Below the pieces are notes generated by a model, which worked only from the letters and a program-made list of their open reading frames with translations, did no database searches and was not told the origin of the DNA. From contig DIWC01000049.1 of the NCBI GenBank assembly GCA_002423425.1, positions 72,963 to 125,120 on the forward strand: a stretch of 52,158 bases of DNA, written 5' to 3'. The translations under genes were made by a program, and so were the position numbers. Shown here in pieces: positions 34,710 to 43,444 of this stretch (positions within the stretch are counted from its first letter, which is position 1; every line of letters starts with the position of its first letter). The stretch comes from Peptococcaceae bacterium UBA6116 (GTDB lineage: Bacteria; Bacillota; Desulfitobacteriia; Desulfitobacteriales; Syntrophobotulaceae).

Positions 34710-36038
34710 TTAATAAGTTTCTAGATAATGATCAATCTCCCATTGATGAACAGTTGTCCGAAAACTATCGTATTCTTTAATTTTGGCCTCAACAAAACGA
34801 TGATAGATATGATCTCCAAGTGCTTCTTTAATAATCTCGTCCTGGCTAAGTAAATATAAGGCTTCTTTAAGGTCTCCCGGCAAAGAATCAATACCTAAGT
34901 CTTTTCTTTCTTGATCATTCATGGCAAAAATATTCAAATCAACCGCGGCTGGAGGGGTCATTTTTTTCTTAATACCGTCTAGTCCTGCCTTAAGTTGAAC
35001 AGCTAATGCTAAGTAAGGGTTACAGGCAGGATCAGGGCTTCTTAACTCAATACGGGTTGATGATCCTCTTTTGGCTGGAATACGAATGAGAGGACTCCTG
35101 TTTCTCCCTGACCAGGCAATGTAACAAGGTGCTTCATATCCCGGTACCAGTCTCTTATAGGAGTTAACCGTTGGATTGGTAATAGCTGTAAATGATTTGG
35201 CGTGAGCCATAATTCCCGCAATATAATGATAGGCAACCTCGGAAAGTTCCATAGTTCCTTGCGAATCATAAAAAGCATTCTTTCCCGATTTATATAGGGA
35301 TTGATTAACATGCATACCGGACCCGTTAATACCAAAGATGGGTTTCGGCATAAAAGTGGCATGCAATCCATGCCTCTGGGCAATCGTCCGTACGACAAAT
35401 CTGAACGTGACCATTTTATCAGCCATTTCTAATGCATCTGAGTACTTGAAATCTATTTCATGCTGGCCGGGGGCAACTTCGTGATGGGAAGCCTCGATTT
35501 CAAAACCCATTTGTTCAAGGTTTAAAACCATGTCCCTTCTGGCATTTTCACCAAGATCAATTGGGGTCATATCGAAGTAGCCTGCTTTATCATGAGTAAT
35601 AGTCGTTGCTTTTCCTTCACCGTCTACATGAAAAAGGAAAAATTCAAGTTCAGGTCCTACATAGAGAGAATATCCCAAGTCGGCAGCCTCGGCTAATACA
35701 TTTTTTAAAGCACCTCGCGGGCAACCTATAAAAGGAGTGCCGTCAGGGTTATAGACATCACACATCAGTCTGGCAACTCCGCCATCTGCCGGTCGCCAAG
35801 GGAAAATCGTAAAAGTATTGGGATCCGGTCTTAAATACATATCAGATTCCTCTATCCGGACAAACCCTTCTATGGAAGATCCGTCGAACATCATCTCCCC
35901 ATCTAAAGCTTTTTCAAGTTGTTCAATAGTGATAGATATATTCTTTAAGATTCCGAATATGTCGGTGAATTGAAGTCTGATAAACTTAACTCCTGCTTCA
36001 TAGGCCTCTTTTACGACTTCATCTTTAGCCATAAACAA
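34710..36038 (-). CDS. glnA: Type I glutamine synthetase
   Basis: A 442-residue GSI. It joins ammonia to glutamate using ATP. Seen are FDGSSIEGF, YVGPELEFFLF, ASHHEVAPGQHEIDF, NGSGMHVNQSL and KRGSSTRIELRSPDPACNPY. The length is that of the alpha subgroup, which is feedback-regulated rather than adenylylated. Start is TTG at 36038 (GGGGGTG six bases upstream) or the ATG two codons later. No glnR is adjacent. Confidence 0.95.
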   Translation of the reverse strand: MFMAKDEVVKEAYEAGVKFIRLQFTDIFGILKNISITIEQLEKALDGEMMFDGSSIEGFVRIEESDMYLRPDPNTFTIFPWRPADGGVARLMCDVYNPDGTPFIGCPRGALKNVLAEAADLGYSLYVGPELEFFLFHVDGEGKATTITHDKAGYFDMTPIDLGENARRDMVLNLEQMGFEIEASHHEVAPGQHEIDFKYSDALEMADKMVTFRFVVRTIAQRHGLHATFMPKPIFGINGSGMHVNQSLYKSGKNAFYDSQGTMELSEVAYHYIAGIMAHAKSFTAITNPTVNSYKRLVPGYEAPCYIAWSGRNRSPLIRIPAKRGSSTRIELRSPDPACNPYLALAVQLKAGLDGIKKKMTPPAAVDLNIFAMNDQERKDLGIDSLPGDLKEALYLLSQDEIIKEALGDHIYHRFVEAKIKEYDSFRTTVHQWEIDHYLETY

Positions 36039-36094
36039 CTAGAGCACCCCCTTCGAAGAAAATATTGATAATATAATTACACCAAGTCCTAAAA

Positions 36095-36622
36095 TTATTC
36101 AGTTTCGAGATATTTTTGCAAAACAGGATGAATATAGAGCAGTTTTGGGCTAGAAATAATCTCAGAGAATTTTTGCACATACTGTTGACTAAAATTATAA
36201 GGAAAAAAGAATTTTATCATTGCTTTTTCATCAATTGTCCGCAGCTCAACCTTATCAGGATAAAGCAAATAATTATAATCCTCATCTCTCCAAGAAAGTT
36301 CTATCGTTCCGAGTGATATCCAAATAACCCCAAATTTTTTTACTTCAACATCATTAATCACTGAAAATCCCTGTGTAATGTTTTCGGCTTCAACCGCCAT
36401 CTGACCTGATTTATCTCTTAATTCTAAAATATGCTCAAGAATAAATCTTGAAGGCAAAGAAATATCCTCCAATATTCTGGCATATGCCCTAATTTCATTT
36501 TCCCATTGACGTATCCTCTGAACATGAATCGATTTTATTTCGTTCAAGCTATTTACTTCTTCGTTTAGCACTTGAAAGATATGCTCAAAACTATTAAGAA
36601 GTTTTTGATCATCATCATACAT
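36095..36622 (-). CDS. Conserved-looking hypothetical protein
   Basis: A 175-residue soluble protein I do not recognise. The N-terminal third is a charged helical, probably coiled-coil region (LNSFEHIFQVLNEEVNSLNEI). The rest is alpha/beta with VKKFGVIWISLGTIELSW. No signal or membrane helix. The ATG at 36622 has GGTGGAG six bases upstream. It lies upstream of glnA by about 55 bp and may share its transcript; a link with nitrogen control is only positional. Confidence 0.5.
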   Translation of the reverse strand: MYDDDQKLLNSFEHIFQVLNEEVNSLNEIKSIHVQRIRQWENEIRAYARILEDISLPSRFILEHILELRDKSGQMAVEAENITQGFSVINDVEVKKFGVIWISLGTIELSWRDEDYNYLLYPDKVELRTIDEKAMIKFFFPYNFSQQYVQKFSEIISSPKLLYIHPVLQKYLETE

Positions 36623-36749
36623 ATAAATCTCCACCTTTAAATTGGCTTAAGATTTATTTTAAACCATTCTTGAGATTTTTCCCAGCATTTTTTGTCATAA
36701 AGAAATTTCTTTTATGAGATTCAAAGAAACGTTTTTTTATTCCAGATAT

Positions 36750-38009
36750 TTATTTATTTTTCTTTCTCAGCTTCTCCGAAATATTTTGAATCAAAACCTC
36801 AATTTCTTCAGTCTCATACTTCATAGCCTTGGCTATTTCCAGTGCTCTCCAGCTACATCGTAATGCTGCTAAGTTATTCCCTTTCGTATTCAAACTATTT
36901 GCCAATTGTAACATCACTTCATATTTAGTAAAATAATTACTAAAATATCTTCCCCCAAGCCATTTGTATAAGTTACCCCTGAGACAGGCTTCCTCATATC
37001 TTAAGAGAAAAGTTAACTCTTCGCAGATTTCTCCCACCTTTAAACCATCGCCATGAAACTGGAAAAACTTTAAGGCTTCAAAATAAAATTTTTTAGCATC
37101 TTCATAATCTTTTTTCATAAGCGCAATTGATGCCAGGCTATGAAAGCGTACTGCAAATCCAAATTCAAAACCATTATAATATTTTAAAGAGACATTTATA
37201 CTATGTTGCGCTTCCTCATAAAGTCGGCAGTATTGTAAGATATTACTTAAAAGATAATAACTTTCACTTATTTCTTTAGACAGATCATGTTTTAAATATA
37301 GACAAATTACACGGTATTGATAAAGAAGGGCCTCTTCGATCTTATTGCCTTCTAAATATAAAAAAGCTAAATATTGTTGGGCATTCGCTAACGATATTTC
37401 ATCTCCAACCGATCCAAAGATACTTGCAGCACTCTTAAACATTATGCGGGCAGCATCGTTCATTCCCTGACAATAATATACCTCTCCTAATGATTGATTG
37501 ACCTCTGCTTCACCCTGTCGATACCCATTTTGTTGGCATAAAGCCTTTGCTTTCAGGAAAATGTCTTCCGCTTTTTTCCACTTTTTCATCCGGCAATATA
37601 CTTGACCTAAATCGGAAAAAAGTACTGCCAAACGCAAAGGAGACGAATTCACCGGATAGATGTTAATTGCCTCTTTATATAAATATACAGATTTTGAATA
37701 TTCGCCTCTGACAAAAAATATACTGGCCATTCCTGCCTTTGCTTCAGCAATACCTTTTTTATTATCCAACTTTAGGCAATGGTCCAATGCCCTACTGAAA
37801 CCACGCTCAGCTTCGTTCAATTTATTATTGCGCAACTGTGCTGTTGCCAAAAGTCTCACAGAAAAAGCAATAATTATAGATACTTCAAGTACTTCAGCTT
37901 CTGATAAACTTAATTGAAAATACTCTTCAGCTTTTTCCGAATCTCCTTCTGCTAAATATTTTACACCTGTTTCCAGGCTTTCTTGCCATTTCATAAATGA
38001 AACACTCAT
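36750..38009 (-). CDS. TPR-repeat protein, SNAP/Rap-like architecture
   Basis: A 419-residue soluble protein filled with about nine TPR units having the longer helices seen in SNAP or Rap-type proteins (AVLFSDLGQVYCRMKKWKKAEDIF, EEALLYQYRVICLYLKHDLSKE). No enzymatic or DNA-binding domain. Good start (GGGGGGAATAAT before ATG). Such repeats bind proteins or peptides; no signalling peptide gene is visible beside it. Divergent from the small membrane protein gene at 38178. Confidence 0.72.
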   Translation of the reverse strand: MSVSFMKWQESLETGVKYLAEGDSEKAEEYFQLSLSEAEVLEVSIIIAFSVRLLATAQLRNNKLNEAERGFSRALDHCLKLDNKKGIAEAKAGMASIFFVRGEYSKSVYLYKEAINIYPVNSSPLRLAVLFSDLGQVYCRMKKWKKAEDIFLKAKALCQQNGYRQGEAEVNQSLGEVYYCQGMNDAARIMFKSAASIFGSVGDEISLANAQQYLAFLYLEGNKIEEALLYQYRVICLYLKHDLSKEISESYYLLSNILQYCRLYEEAQHSINVSLKYYNGFEFGFAVRFHSLASIALMKKDYEDAKKFYFEALKFFQFHGDGLKVGEICEELTFLLRYEEACLRGNLYKWLGGRYFSNYFTKYEVMLQLANSLNTKGNNLAALRCSWRALEIAKAMKYETEEIEVLIQNISEKLRKKNK

Positions 38010-38177
38010 ATTATTCCCCCCTAAATAACCCTTTTAATGGAGCGACGAACCCCACCTTCATTTCACTTATTCTTAATGTTTATAATATGCTATAATATAT
38101 ATAAAGGCTAAAATAGGTATTGGTTTATGGACAATCATATAAATATATGTTAATCTTCCACGAGGAGGCGTTGGTAG

Positions 38178-38429
38178 ATGAGTACGAACCAATCTAAACA
38201 CGGCATATGGTCAAATATTCTTAGGTTGTTAATTTTTCTTGTCGCTTTATATTTTGCTTACCGTATTCTTAAACCATTACTTATTGTACTTTTAGGAATA
38301 AGTTTTTGGATCATTAAGGTTATCGTTTTTATCGCCGCGGCCTTACTTGTTGTACACCTCTCTCTTAAATTAATTTTTGGTATTGACTTACTTCGCAACA
38401 TAGGAATACGAAGTTGGTGGAATAAATAG
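38178..38429 (+). CDS. Small two-to-three-helix membrane protein
   Basis: An 83-residue protein with hydrophobic stretches at 15-33, 35-50 and 50-68, then a polar GIRSWWNK end. GAGGAGG nine bases before ATG gives a strong start, and TATAAT at 38091-38096 may be its -10 element. Family not recognised. Followed, after ~100 bp with no gene, by a terminator. Confidence 0.55.
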   Translation: MSTNQSKHGIWSNILRLLIFLVALYFAYRILKPLLIVLLGISFWIIKVIVFIAAALLVVHLSLKLIFGIDLLRNIGIRSWWNK

Positions 38430-38526
38430 ATCTCTAAATGCGGAGTATCTGTGAGGCTACCGCTACCCAAGAAGAGAAAAAATGGTGCAGATTTAATACA
38501 AGCCTTTATATAGCCTTACCCAGCAT

Positions 38527-38568
38527 AAAAATCCCCCCTAAGAATAAAATTTCTCAGGGGGGATTTTT
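38527..38568 (+). terminator. Perfect terminator whose stem holds the next gene's ribosome binding site
   Basis: AAAAATCCCCCCT (38527-38539) pairs perfectly with AGGGGGGATTTTT (38556-38568), a 13-base-pair stem ending in a T run. The deacetylase GTG start codon is the next base, 38569, so the GGGGGG of the right arm is the only plausible ribosome binding site, six bases upstream. Folding would both stop transcription and hide that site. Confidence 0.8.
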
Positions 38569-39333
38569 GTGAGAGTAATAAAAATAAACCGGAAGACACT
38601 GCTTTTCTATGCAGTGGTAATAATATTATCTCTTATTGTAGTCAGTAACCAAGAGCGGGTAAGCAGTGTCATCGCCAAAAATCTTAAACCCATTTATTCA
38701 GTCAAAACTGATGCGCCACAGATTGCGATCACCTTTGACATAAGTTGGGGTGAGGAAAACGTCTTGCCTATCTTAGAGATTTTAAAAGCGGAGAATATTA
38801 AAGCAACCTTTTTCCTCTCTTCCCCCTGGGCAGAGAAAAAACCGGAATTAGTAAAAGCTATTATCGCCGGCGGACATGAAATAGGTTCTCACAGCAGGAG
38901 ACATGTAGATCTGAATAAACTGAGTGAAGCAGAACTCGGAAAAGAGCTTGACATGTCAAAAGAAGTCTTGGAAAAACTAAGTGGTCAAAAAATCGATTTA
39001 CTGCGCCCGCCAAACGGTGCTTATGACAATCAAGTCATTTCTGTGGCAAACGCCCGGGGATACCATGTGATTCAATGGAGTGTTGATTCTTTGGATTGGA
39101 AAAGACCAGGAGCAGACGCAATAATCAACTATGTAATAAACGGCAGGTCAAAAAATAAAGGAGCTTCTCCCGGTGCGATCATTCTTTTCCACGCCTCCGA
39201 TTCCGCTCCTGATACTCCTAAGGCTTTGTCTACAATTATTAAAACCTTAAAGGCCAAAAATTATGCACTTGTGTCGGTCGGGGTATTACTGAAAAACGCA
39301 GAGGAAAGCTGGCCCCCTGGTTCCAGCCTCTAA
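38569..39333 (+). CDS. pdaB: PdaB-like polysaccharide deacetylase
   Basis: A 254-residue NodB-fold protein with an N-terminal signal anchor (residues 10-25). The first motif is ITFDISWG, the form seen in sporulation PdaB proteins rather than the TFDDG of active chitin deacetylases. The zinc motif is HSRRH; LLRPPNGAYD and a late LFHAS follow. Likely acts on spore cortex or cell-wall glycan. The GTG start follows directly after the terminator at 38527-38568. It converges on pabC. Confidence 0.82.
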   Translation: MRVIKINRKTLLFYAVVIILSLIVVSNQERVSSVIAKNLKPIYSVKTDAPQIAITFDISWGEENVLPILEILKAENIKATFFLSSPWAEKKPELVKAIIAGGHEIGSHSRRHVDLNKLSEAELGKELDMSKEVLEKLSGQKIDLLRPPNGAYDNQVISVANARGYHVIQWSVDSLDWKRPGADAIINYVINGRSKNKGASPGAIILFHASDSAPDTPKALSTIIKTLKAKNYALVSVGVLLKNAEESWPPGSSL

Positions 39334-39347
39334 TAAAACATTATGAT

Positions 39348-40178
39348 TTATTCACATCCATTAATTGATTCTAATATTTCTCCATAGACATACTCTAAAC
39401 ACCTGGCTAGGGAGCTGTCATCCCCCATTGGAGCAACAGCGAAAGGTATATCACCTATTTTAGCGACTGGCATAATGCCCATTAAAGAATTTGTTAGAAA
39501 TACTTCCTCAGCATCCATTAATTGTAGTAATGAATACTCACCAACTTGAATCTTAACTGCCATTTTTTGTGCTAACTTTAAAATAATAGTTCTACGGGTG
39601 CCGGCTAAACAACCGCTGCAGAGTGACGGAGTAAATAATACCCCCTCTTTAATCCAGAAAATATTGCTTGTTGTCCCTTCCGCTACCTGCCCTTGTGTAT
39701 TAAGCCAAAGTCCTTCATCAGCTCCAGTAGAAATTGCCTCTTGCTTAGCTAGGATATTCTCTAAATAGTTTGTTGATTTTATACCGGATAAAGTTGAACG
39801 TTCATTAAGCGGATAAGGAAGAACAGTGAGATTAATTCCATATAGATATTGATGCTGAGTATATGGAATTGACCTTACATTTATAAAAAATTGTGGCGAT
39901 ATATCTAAACTGGGATTGCCGCCACTAAGGGTAACCCTCAAAGCAAAAGGATAGTTGTTACCCGTAATTTTATCTAGAAAGTCTTGAAGCAACAAAGTCC
40001 ACTCATCCCACGTTGGCGAAGGCAGTTTCAAAAACATAGCACTCGCTGACATACGCTCCCAGTGCAGATATGAGAACCTTACACCTTTTTCTGTAATAAG
40101 TAATGTCTCAAACAATCCATACCCAAATAGTGCCAATCTGTCATTGACAGAAATATCCCCCTGCTTCACGTTATTCAT
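39348..40178 (-). CDS. pabC: 4-amino-4-deoxychorismate lyase (class IV PLP)
   Basis: A 276-residue fold-type IV PLP enzyme. Motifs: DRLALFGYGLFETLLI at the start, the PLP lysine region LSGIKSTNYLENILAKQEA, and EGTTSNIFWIKEG. It overlaps the fused pabAB gene by eight bases, with AGGAGG of that gene's end as binding site, which favours aminodeoxychorismate lyase over a branched-chain aminotransferase. It releases pyruvate from aminodeoxychorismate to give p-aminobenzoate. The N-terminus is slightly short for the family. Confidence 0.85.
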   Translation of the reverse strand: MNNVKQGDISVNDRLALFGYGLFETLLITEKGVRFSYLHWERMSASAMFLKLPSPTWDEWTLLLQDFLDKITGNNYPFALRVTLSGGNPSLDISPQFFINVRSIPYTQHQYLYGINLTVLPYPLNERSTLSGIKSTNYLENILAKQEAISTGADEGLWLNTQGQVAEGTTSNIFWIKEGVLFTPSLCSGCLAGTRRTIILKLAQKMAVKIQVGEYSLLQLMDAEEVFLTNSLMGIMPVAKIGDIPFAVAPMGDDSSLARCLEYVYGEILESINGCE

Positions 40179-42207
40179 ACATAAATTTTCCTCCTAAAAC
40201 CTTAAACAATGCTCTGGCTTTATCAATTGTTTCCTGATATTCGGCCTCCGGATCCGAATCGGCGACAATACCGCCTCCGGCATTAATATAAGCTGTCCCG
40301 TCTCTAATAATAATTGTACGGATTACAATATTTAAATCCCAAGCTCCGTCAAATCCTAAATAACCGATACTTCCTGTATAAACACCCCGCTTAAAGGGTT
40401 CCAATCCTTCAAGAATCTCCATTGCCCGGATTTTTGGTGTTCCGGTTATTGAACCGCCCGGAAATATTGCTTTTAAAATTTCACTAGGTTTTAGACCGGG
40501 CAACAGCTCCCCGGTTATGGTCGAAACGAGATGCCAGACAGTAGGATACTTTTCCAGTCTAATAAGATCGGGGACCCGTACTGTACCAAACCGGCAAATT
40601 CGGCCTAAATCGTTTCTTTCCAGATCAATGATCATCGTTAATTCCGCCCTGTCTTTACCGCTTTTCTGCAGTTCTTTGGCCAGGGCCTCATCTTCGGCTG
40701 AGGTTTTTCCCCGGGGCCTGGTTCCTTTAATCGGTCTGGTTTCAATCGTCTTATTGGCATCTATCAATATAAAGCGTTCCGGTGAACAAGAGAGAATCTG
40801 GAAATCCGGGTAATGTAAAAAAGCTGCAAACGGCGCGGGATTTTTTTCATGCAATTCTTGATATAATTGCCACGAATCTCCACTCCAGGGAGTAGTAAAA
40901 CGCTGGGTCAAATCAGCCTGATAAATATCCCCGGCGTAGATATATTCAATTACCCGCTTTAAATCCTGAAGATATTGTTCTCTGTCTACACTTGGACTGA
41001 TTAAGCCTCTTAAACTATTTTTTTTACTTATTTGGACTTTAGCCAAATCTTTTTGTGAATTGGTTAAACAATAGCTATGAACAATATCTTGCATACGATT
41101 CATCCGAACATTGGCAAGCTCCGGCTTACATACGCCGTTTTCATCTATACCACAAGCTACAAGAGAATATTTTTCTTGTAAGTGGTCATAAACAAGAACA
41201 CCATCATACCAGGCTAAGCGCCAAAGCGGCAGCAATATATCATTCTTAGCTATGTTGGGCAATACTTCCAATTCATCTTTCAAATCATAGCTAAAATAAC
41301 CTACTGCCCCGCCGGCAAAAGGAAATGGAGCAGCTTCAGGAACTTGATAGCAGGTAATAATTTCATCCAACACTTTTAAACTGGATTTTTCACAAGATAT
41401 TGTTTCATACCGTTTTTGTTCCGGCCGTCTTATTTCTACCTTATCCAGATAGCCGGTAGCCTCCAAAAAAGGATATGCTCCTAAAAATGAATACCGTCCT
41501 AATTCCTGATAATTTTCTCCGCTATCTAAAAAGAAAGGTCCCGGATAGTTACGAAATGCCTCAAGAAGTATATATGGTTTAAGAGCTAAATCAAGCTTTT
41601 TTATTTGCCAAATGGATGACAACTGACTATTATTCCATTCCCGGGCGTTATTCACTGCATTGCTTAGCAATTCATGACCGTATAACGTCAGAATAGCTTC
41701 AGGATGAAATTGTACCCCTTCAATTGGCAGTGTACGATGACGCAGCCCCATTATTTCTCCATCTTTAGTTTCTGCACTAACAATTAAATCACGCAGCAAA
41801 CTGGAGCGATCTACCACCAGAGAATGGTACCTTGTTACTTCCAGAGGGTGTGGCAACCCTATAAAAACCCCTTTTCCATCATGGTTAATCTTTTCACTTT
41901 TGCCATGTACCGGTTTGATAGCCCGAATAATTTCCCCGCCAAAGACTTGACCAATTGCCTGGTGACCCAGGCACACTCCAAGTATCGGTATCCTTCCCTT
42001 AAATTTTTCAATAACCTCTAAAGCAAGAGGGGCATCATTTGGGGTTCCCGGACCTGGTGATATAACGATAAGTTCTGGATTAAGAGAGACAATTCCTTCA
42101 AGGTCACATTCATCCCGTCGTTTTACAATAACTTGTTCGCCTATTTCACCGAAATATTGAAACAAGTTATAAGTAAACGAATCAAAATTATCCAGGATAA
42201 AAATCAT
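40171..42207 (-). CDS. pabB: Fused aminodeoxychorismate synthase (PabA-PabB)
   Basis: A 678-residue fusion. Residues 1-190 are a class I glutamine amidotransferase (DNFDSFTYNL, ISPGPGTP, nucleophile C79 in GVCLGHQAIG, and FHPEA). Residues about 200-678 are the chorismate-using synthase; K494 in PIKGTRPRG marks aminodeoxychorismate synthase, where anthranilate synthase has PIAGT. The C-terminal GSITGTPKIRAMEIL and INAGGGIV motifs are intact. With pabC it makes p-aminobenzoate, joining the folE product in folate synthesis. The gene order pabAB-pabC is a tight operon. Confidence 0.92.
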   Translation of the reverse strand: MIFILDNFDSFTYNLFQYFGEIGEQVIVKRRDECDLEGIVSLNPELIVISPGPGTPNDAPLALEVIEKFKGRIPILGVCLGHQAIGQVFGGEIIRAIKPVHGKSEKINHDGKGVFIGLPHPLEVTRYHSLVVDRSSLLRDLIVSAETKDGEIMGLRHRTLPIEGVQFHPEAILTLYGHELLSNAVNNAREWNNSQLSSIWQIKKLDLALKPYILLEAFRNYPGPFFLDSGENYQELGRYSFLGAYPFLEATGYLDKVEIRRPEQKRYETISCEKSSLKVLDEIITCYQVPEAAPFPFAGGAVGYFSYDLKDELEVLPNIAKNDILLPLWRLAWYDGVLVYDHLQEKYSLVACGIDENGVCKPELANVRMNRMQDIVHSYCLTNSQKDLAKVQISKKNSLRGLISPSVDREQYLQDLKRVIEYIYAGDIYQADLTQRFTTPWSGDSWQLYQELHEKNPAPFAAFLHYPDFQILSCSPERFILIDANKTIETRPIKGTRPRGKTSAEDEALAKELQKSGKDRAELTMIIDLERNDLGRICRFGTVRVPDLIRLEKYPTVWHLVSTITGELLPGLKPSEILKAIFPGGSITGTPKIRAMEILEGLEPFKRGVYTGSIGYLGFDGAWDLNIVIRTIIIRDGTAYINAGGGIVADSDPEAEYQETIDKARALFKVLGGKFMYE

Positions 42208-42242
42208 AAATTAATCCTCTTTCTATTACGAATTAGTGGGGT

Positions 42243-43100
42243 TTAATGACCTTTCCAGTTAGCAAACCCTTCCCCTACAACTTCGGAAACATCTCCTATG
42301 GCAATAAAAGCTTCGGGGTCATGCCGATGGACAATTTCTTTAATCTGTGTCAATTGAACACGGTTGACAATACTGTAAACAACTTTTTTTTTGTTTTGGG
42401 AATAAGCACCTTCGGCATGAAAATATGTTACTCCCCTTTCTAACTTATCAATTATTTCTGAAGCAATTTCCTCAGGTTTGTCGGTAACTACCATTACACT
42501 CTTTGAATAATCCAATCCTACTTGGACTAAGTCCATTACTTTTGCCGCAATAAACATATATATCATGGCATACATCGCCATTTCAGGCCGGAATAAAATA
42601 GCTGCCCCGACAAAGACTATGGTATCTAACCCTAAAATTATCTGGCCGACACTAAAAGGCGTCCTTCTATTTAGGAAAATCGCCAGGATATCAGTACCTC
42701 CTAATGAACCATGAAAACGGAAAACAATACCCATCCCGATGCCGGTGACTAACCCTCCGAAAACGGCAGCAAGTAATGTATCCGTAGTTACTACAGGAAT
42801 GGCGGATGTAAAGCTTAAGGCGGCGGATAAGGCTCCTACCCCAATTACACTCAAAAATAAAAGGCGTTTGCCTAAAGCTTTATACCCTAGAATAAATAAA
42901 GGAATATTAAGAATAAAGATGGTTAGCCCCACTTGCCAATGAAAAATATAATGTAAGATTATCGCAATGCCGGTAATTCCCCCATCGGCAATTTGGTTTG
43001 CTAAAATAAATGTGTTGATGCTGATTGCAACAATGACAGCTCCGGCCACTATTCCCAAACATTGTTTTAAAAGATTCCATGGCATTTTTCTTAAAAACAT
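42243..43100 (-). CDS. YitT-family membrane protein
   Basis: A 285-residue protein with five or six membrane helices (residues 10-185, e.g. GGLVTGIGMGIVFRFHGSLGGTDILA) and a C-terminal cytoplasmic DUF2179 domain (VMVVTDKPEEIASEI, TYFHAEGAYS, VVYSIVNRVQL). This is the DUF161-DUF2179 layout of YitT proteins, whose function is not established. Strong start (GAGGAAGAGG before ATG). Divergent from the tRNA gene. Confidence 0.88.
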   Translation of the reverse strand: MFLRKMPWNLLKQCLGIVAGAVIVAISINTFILANQIADGGITGIAIILHYIFHWQVGLTIFILNIPLFILGYKALGKRLLFLSVIGVGALSAALSFTSAIPVVTTDTLLAAVFGGLVTGIGMGIVFRFHGSLGGTDILAIFLNRRTPFSVGQIILGLDTIVFVGAAILFRPEMAMYAMIYMFIAAKVMDLVQVGLDYSKSVMVVTDKPEEIASEIIDKLERGVTYFHAEGAYSQNKKKVVYSIVNRVQLTQIKEIVHRHDPEAFIAIGDVSEVVGEGFANWKGH

Positions 43101-43143
43101 TAAAAAACCTCTTCCTCACATTACTATACATTACTATACAGTC

Positions 43144-43172
43144 TTGACAAAAGTACTTGTATTTAGTAAGGT
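43144..43172 (+). promoter_or_regulatory. Promoter of tRNA-Arg
   Basis: A perfect TTGACA at 43144-43149, 17 bases, then TAAGGT at 43167-43172, a weak -10. Just upstream the decamer ACATTACTAT is tandemly duplicated (about 43118-43137). Confidence 0.5.
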
Positions 43173-43190
43173 TATCTAGCGGTTTTTTTT

Positions 43191-43266
43191 GCGCTCGTAG
43201 CTCAGGGGATAGAGTGACGGTTTCCGAGGCCGGTGGTCGCAGGTTCGAATCCTGCCGGGCGCACCA
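43191..43266 (+). tRNA. tRNA-Arg (anticodon CCG)
   Basis: A 76-base cloverleaf including encoded CCA. The acceptor stem GCGCTCG/CGGGCGC has seven pairs (one G-U), the D arm is GCTC/GAGT, and the T arm is GCAGG-TTCGAAT-CCTGC. The anticodon loop TTCCGAG gives anticodon CCG, reading CGG. The anticodon stem ACGGT/GCCGG has four pairs and an A27-G43 mismatch, slightly unusual. Repeats begin 13 bases past the CCA end. Confidence 0.92.
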
Positions 43267-43278
43267 ACTTGATAATAT

Positions 43279-43444
43279 GGGGACATAATTTGGGGACATT
43301 CCTGCATAATTTGGGGACATTCCTGCATAATTTGGGGACATTCCTGCATAGCAGGTGTGTCCCCTTTCATCCGGTGTGTCCCCTTTCATCCGGTGTGTCC
43401 CCTTTCATCTTTGCGGTGTGTCCCCTTTCATCCGGTGTGTCCCC
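43279..43444. repeat. Two opposed arrays of short GGGGACA / TGTCCCC repeats after tRNA-Arg
   Basis: The left array has GGGGACA at 43279, 43292, 43313 and 43334; the last three belong to a 21-base unit (ATAATTTGGGGACATTCCTGC). The right array has TGTCCCC at 43358, 43377, 43396, 43419 and 43438 in a 19-base unit (GGTGTGTCCCCTTTCATCC), one unit carrying a 4-base insertion. The two cores are inverted complements, so the arrays can fold together. The last unit ends at the tmk stop. Resembles REP elements tied to Y1 transposases, but none is in the window. Confidence 0.85.

Noticed and set aside
38430..38526. A preQ1- or GEMM-like riboswitch before pdaB
   Set aside because: A few local resemblances only; the conserved aptamer cores are not present. 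The unexplained leader is noted under the terminator finding instead.
43279..43444. A possible CRISPR array
   Set aside because: Units are 19-21 bases and directly abutting with no unique spacers, and they switch orientation midway; no cas genes are near.
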